Below, in pieces: positions 4,762 through 6,560 of a stretch of 6,560 nucleotides of DNA (positions within the stretch are counted from its first letter, which is position 1; each line of letters opens with the position of its first letter). A model generated the notes under the pieces. It worked only from the letters and a program-made list of their open reading frames with translations, had not been told where the DNA came from and searched no databases. Source of the DNA: Akkermansia muciniphila. Its GTDB lineage: Bacteria > Verrucomicrobiota > Verrucomicrobiia > Verrucomicrobiales > Akkermansiaceae. The stretch covers positions 1 through 6,560 of the forward strand of contig CALPMD020000073.1 of assembly GCA_943324575.2 (NCBI GenBank), read 5' to 3'. The translations under genes and the position numbers were made by a program.

Positions 4762-6560
4762 TTATTTTAGACCCGTGAGTGCGTCGATGACAGCGCCTTG
4801 AATTTGTGGGCTGGCGAGATTTCCCAAATGCCCGCCATCAGGTAAAATCTTGAGACGTGCAGGTCCGAGTGTCGACTCCAGCCATGCAGCGTCTTTGGGG
4901 GGGAGGAGGAAGTCGTTACGATTCGCCACCACCCGGACTTTCGAGTCGGAGCGGAGTTCCTTCCCGTAGGTCTTAAGGTTGATCTTACGGTTGAACTCCT
5001 CGGTTCCGATGCCATGCGAATTATAGTAGGGAATGGCAAATCTCTGGAAGTAATCCTGAAACGAGTAATTGGAAATCTCACGGTAGCTCGCTTCTCTCCG
5101 CAACGTTGAAAACGGGGTCTGGAGTATGCCCAGGTTATGTCGTTTCTGGCTGCTATAAATCGAGTCTCTCAATGTCAGGCGGAATGCAAGTCCGATTAGA
5201 TATTTCGACTCAACGGCGTCGAAGGGTGGGACTGTGCCAAGAGATGGTGGTAATGTTGCGAGTTTAGCGGCCTTGTGGACGGCGAGATTGACGCGTGCCT
5301 GACGAGTGTCCGCTGGCCACTCCAATGGGGCACTGTAATAGCGATCCAGGATTGAGTTCCCGTGATTCAGATCGACGGGCGGATTGATCGCGACATAGCG
5401 GTCGAAGCGCAGCAGGCCGGATTTATCCTGCTTTTCATGGCTGGCGAGGTAGAGCGATTGGAATCCGCCCATCGAGAAGCCGATGAAGGCTTTCCTGAGA
5501 AAGCGTCCGGGATTTTTTTTCTCCAACAGACGGTCGATTTCAGTCAGCTCCACCCACAAGTCGTGGCAATCTATCGGTGGGTAGCCAGGCAGTGCAGCAG
5601 TGGAGGCTTGCTCCATGAACTCGGGGTGAAACACGCCCGTGGTGGTCACCACAGAATATCCGTTTTGATAGAGATGTTCTGCGAGCGAGAGAGTGACCTT
5701 GGAAAGGCGGTGTGACCCCAATCCCGGCACGATATAAACGAGAGGCGCAGTAGTGGGCTGTAGCCAGCAGTTAAAGCTCATGCGCCGTCCTGTCGAAGAC
5801 AGTCGCACGCTCATTTCATGGCCGCGCTCGATGAACTTGGGATCCTTGCAATCAATCGCCGTCACGCCCATGGTTTGCAGTGTCGCAAAGTCCTTCTCGC
5901 CATCTGATCGCCAATCCGGCGAATCGAACTTCGAGGCATAGGTCCACGCGTACTGGGCATCGACGTAAGGGTCTGCCTCGGAGCGAATGAATTGTGCCGC
6001 ATCTTCCACACGTTCTGTCACGCTGTTATAGGTCGAAATGTAGGCGGCGACGTTATAGCGGGATTCGTAGCTCCATGGCTGAGCCGCCTTATCTAGGGCC
6101 AATCCGACGGTATGACTTGCATCGCTGGGGCCGAAAAATGGCAGTATCAAATATCGGCTCGAGTGCCAACCCCATCGGTTGAAGGTGCCAGCAAAGTCAG
6201 CCTCGGATTTTGGGATCTGCCAGCCGCTAGCTACGTCGAACAGGCCACCGATGCCAACGGTGGTGTTGCAGAGAAATCGCAGCGACTCATCGCTGGCACC
6301 GGTCCATTTACCTTGCAGCGCGTTATTCACGAGGCGCCCAGGATAGCTGATGTTGCGGGTGAAATTTTTGATCGATTGACGAACCGGTGCGGGGGTGATG
6401 GTTCGATAGACTCTTCCCGTCGGCTGGATGATATCTAAAAGAATTTCACGGTTCAGTGCCCATATTCCGCGGTTCACTGGCTCAAACGGATCGGCCATGA
6501 ATTCCGGAAACACAGCCTGTGAAGGCTGATCCTTGGCTGCCGTCGGCAAGTTGCTGGCAA
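4762..6560 (-). CDS. mlaA: MlaA (VacJ) lipoprotein domain fused to alpha/beta hydrolase (N-terminus beyond window)
   Basis: The frame is open from the right edge to a TAA at 4762-4764; about 599 codons are visible. The first half (about 6498 to 5920) is an MlaA/VacJ domain: ADPFEPVNRGIWALNRE, then TPAPVRQSIKNFTRNISYPG, VNNALQGK, RFLCNTTVGIGGLFDVAS, DFAGTFNRWGW and YLILPFFGPSDA, ending near EADPYVDAQYAW. MlaA is an outer-membrane lipoprotein that removes misplaced phospholipids from the outer leaflet, working with MlaC and an inner-membrane ABC transporter. The second half is an alpha/beta hydrolase: PLVYIVPGLGSH (oxyanion region), GFSMGG with nucleophile Ser at 5473-5475, NRNDFLLPP with Asp at 4912-4914, and GGHLGNL with His at 4828-4830. 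No stop or shift separates the halves. Only TTG (6549) and ATG (6498) starts are visible and both fall after where a lipoprotein signal would lie, so the true start is probably outside. Its 3' end is 12 bp from the glgB stop, convergent. Confidence 0.9.
   Translation of the reverse strand, partial: ASNLPTAAKDQPSQAVFPEFMADPFEPVNRGIWALNREILLDIIQPTGRVYRTITPAPVRQSIKNFTRNISYPGRLVNNALQGKWTGASDESLRFLCNTTVGIGGLFDVASGWQIPKSEADFAGTFNRWGWHSSRYLILPFFGPSDASHTVGLALDKAAQPWSYESRYNVAAYISTYNSVTERVEDAAQFIRSEADPYVDAQYAWTYASKFDSPDWRSDGEKDFATLQTMGVTAIDCKDPKFIERGHEMSVRLSSTGRRMSFNCWLQPTTAPLVYIVPGLGSHRLSKVTLSLAEHLYQNGYSVVTTTGVFHPEFMEQASTAALPGYPPIDCHDLWVELTEIDRLLEKKNPGRFLRKAFIGFSMGGFQSLYLASHEKQDKSGLLRFDRYVAINPPVDLNHGNSILDRYYSAPLEWPADTRQARVNLAVHKAAKLATLPPSLGTVPPFDAVESKYLIGLAFRLTLRDSIYSSQKRHNLGILQTPFSTLRREASYREISNYSFQDYFQRFAIPYYNSHGIGTEEFNRKINLKTYGKELRSDSKVRVVANRNDFLLPPKDAAWLESTLGPARLKILPDGGHLGNLASPQIQGAVIDALTGLK

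Noticed and set aside
1..6560. tRNA or rRNA genes, CRISPR arrays, insertion sequences, attachment sites
   Set aside because: No repeated units, terminal inverted repeats, transposase or integrase motifs, or RNA gene signatures were found by reading either strand.

Overview
The window looks like ordinary chromosomal DNA from a Gram-negative bacterium, most probably of the Planctomycetes-Verrucomicrobia-Chlamydiae (PVC) group, with Verrucomicrobiota my best guess. Three things point there: a paired DUF1800/DUF1501 cassette, an MlaA (outer-membrane lipoprotein) domain that implies a Gram-negative envelope, and a branching enzyme of the eukaryote-like subtype. This assignment is inference from gene content; there is no rRNA or marker gene in the window.

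Layout: positions 1-2580 carry three genes on the minus strand, read right to left. They are a 204-residue stand-alone RNase D-type exonuclease (1966-2580), a DUF1800 protein (340-1860), and the first 103 codons of a Tat-exported DUF1501 protein (1-309, cut by the left edge). A 177-bp divergent intergenic region (2581-2757) holds candidate promoters and small inverted repeats. It separates these genes from a 663-residue 1,4-alpha-glucan branching enzyme on the plus strand (2758-4749). Twelve bases after its stop, tail to tail, ends a long minus-strand gene (4762 to the right edge) that fuses an MlaA/VacJ lipoprotein domain to a complete alpha/beta-hydrolase domain. Its start and any lipoprotein signal lie outside the window.

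The genes do not form one pathway. DUF1800 and DUF1501 are a recognised conserved pair and are probably co-transcribed (30-bp gap). The branching enzyme belongs to glycogen synthesis but has no other glycogen gene beside it here. The MlaA-hydrolase fusion is the most unusual item: it joins a domain that handles phospholipids at the outer membrane to a hydrolase with an apparently intact Ser-Asp-His triad. I saw no RNA genes, mobile elements, CRISPR arrays or long repeats. None of the four visible gene starts has a clear Shine-Dalgarno sequence, so start choices rest mainly on where family homology begins.
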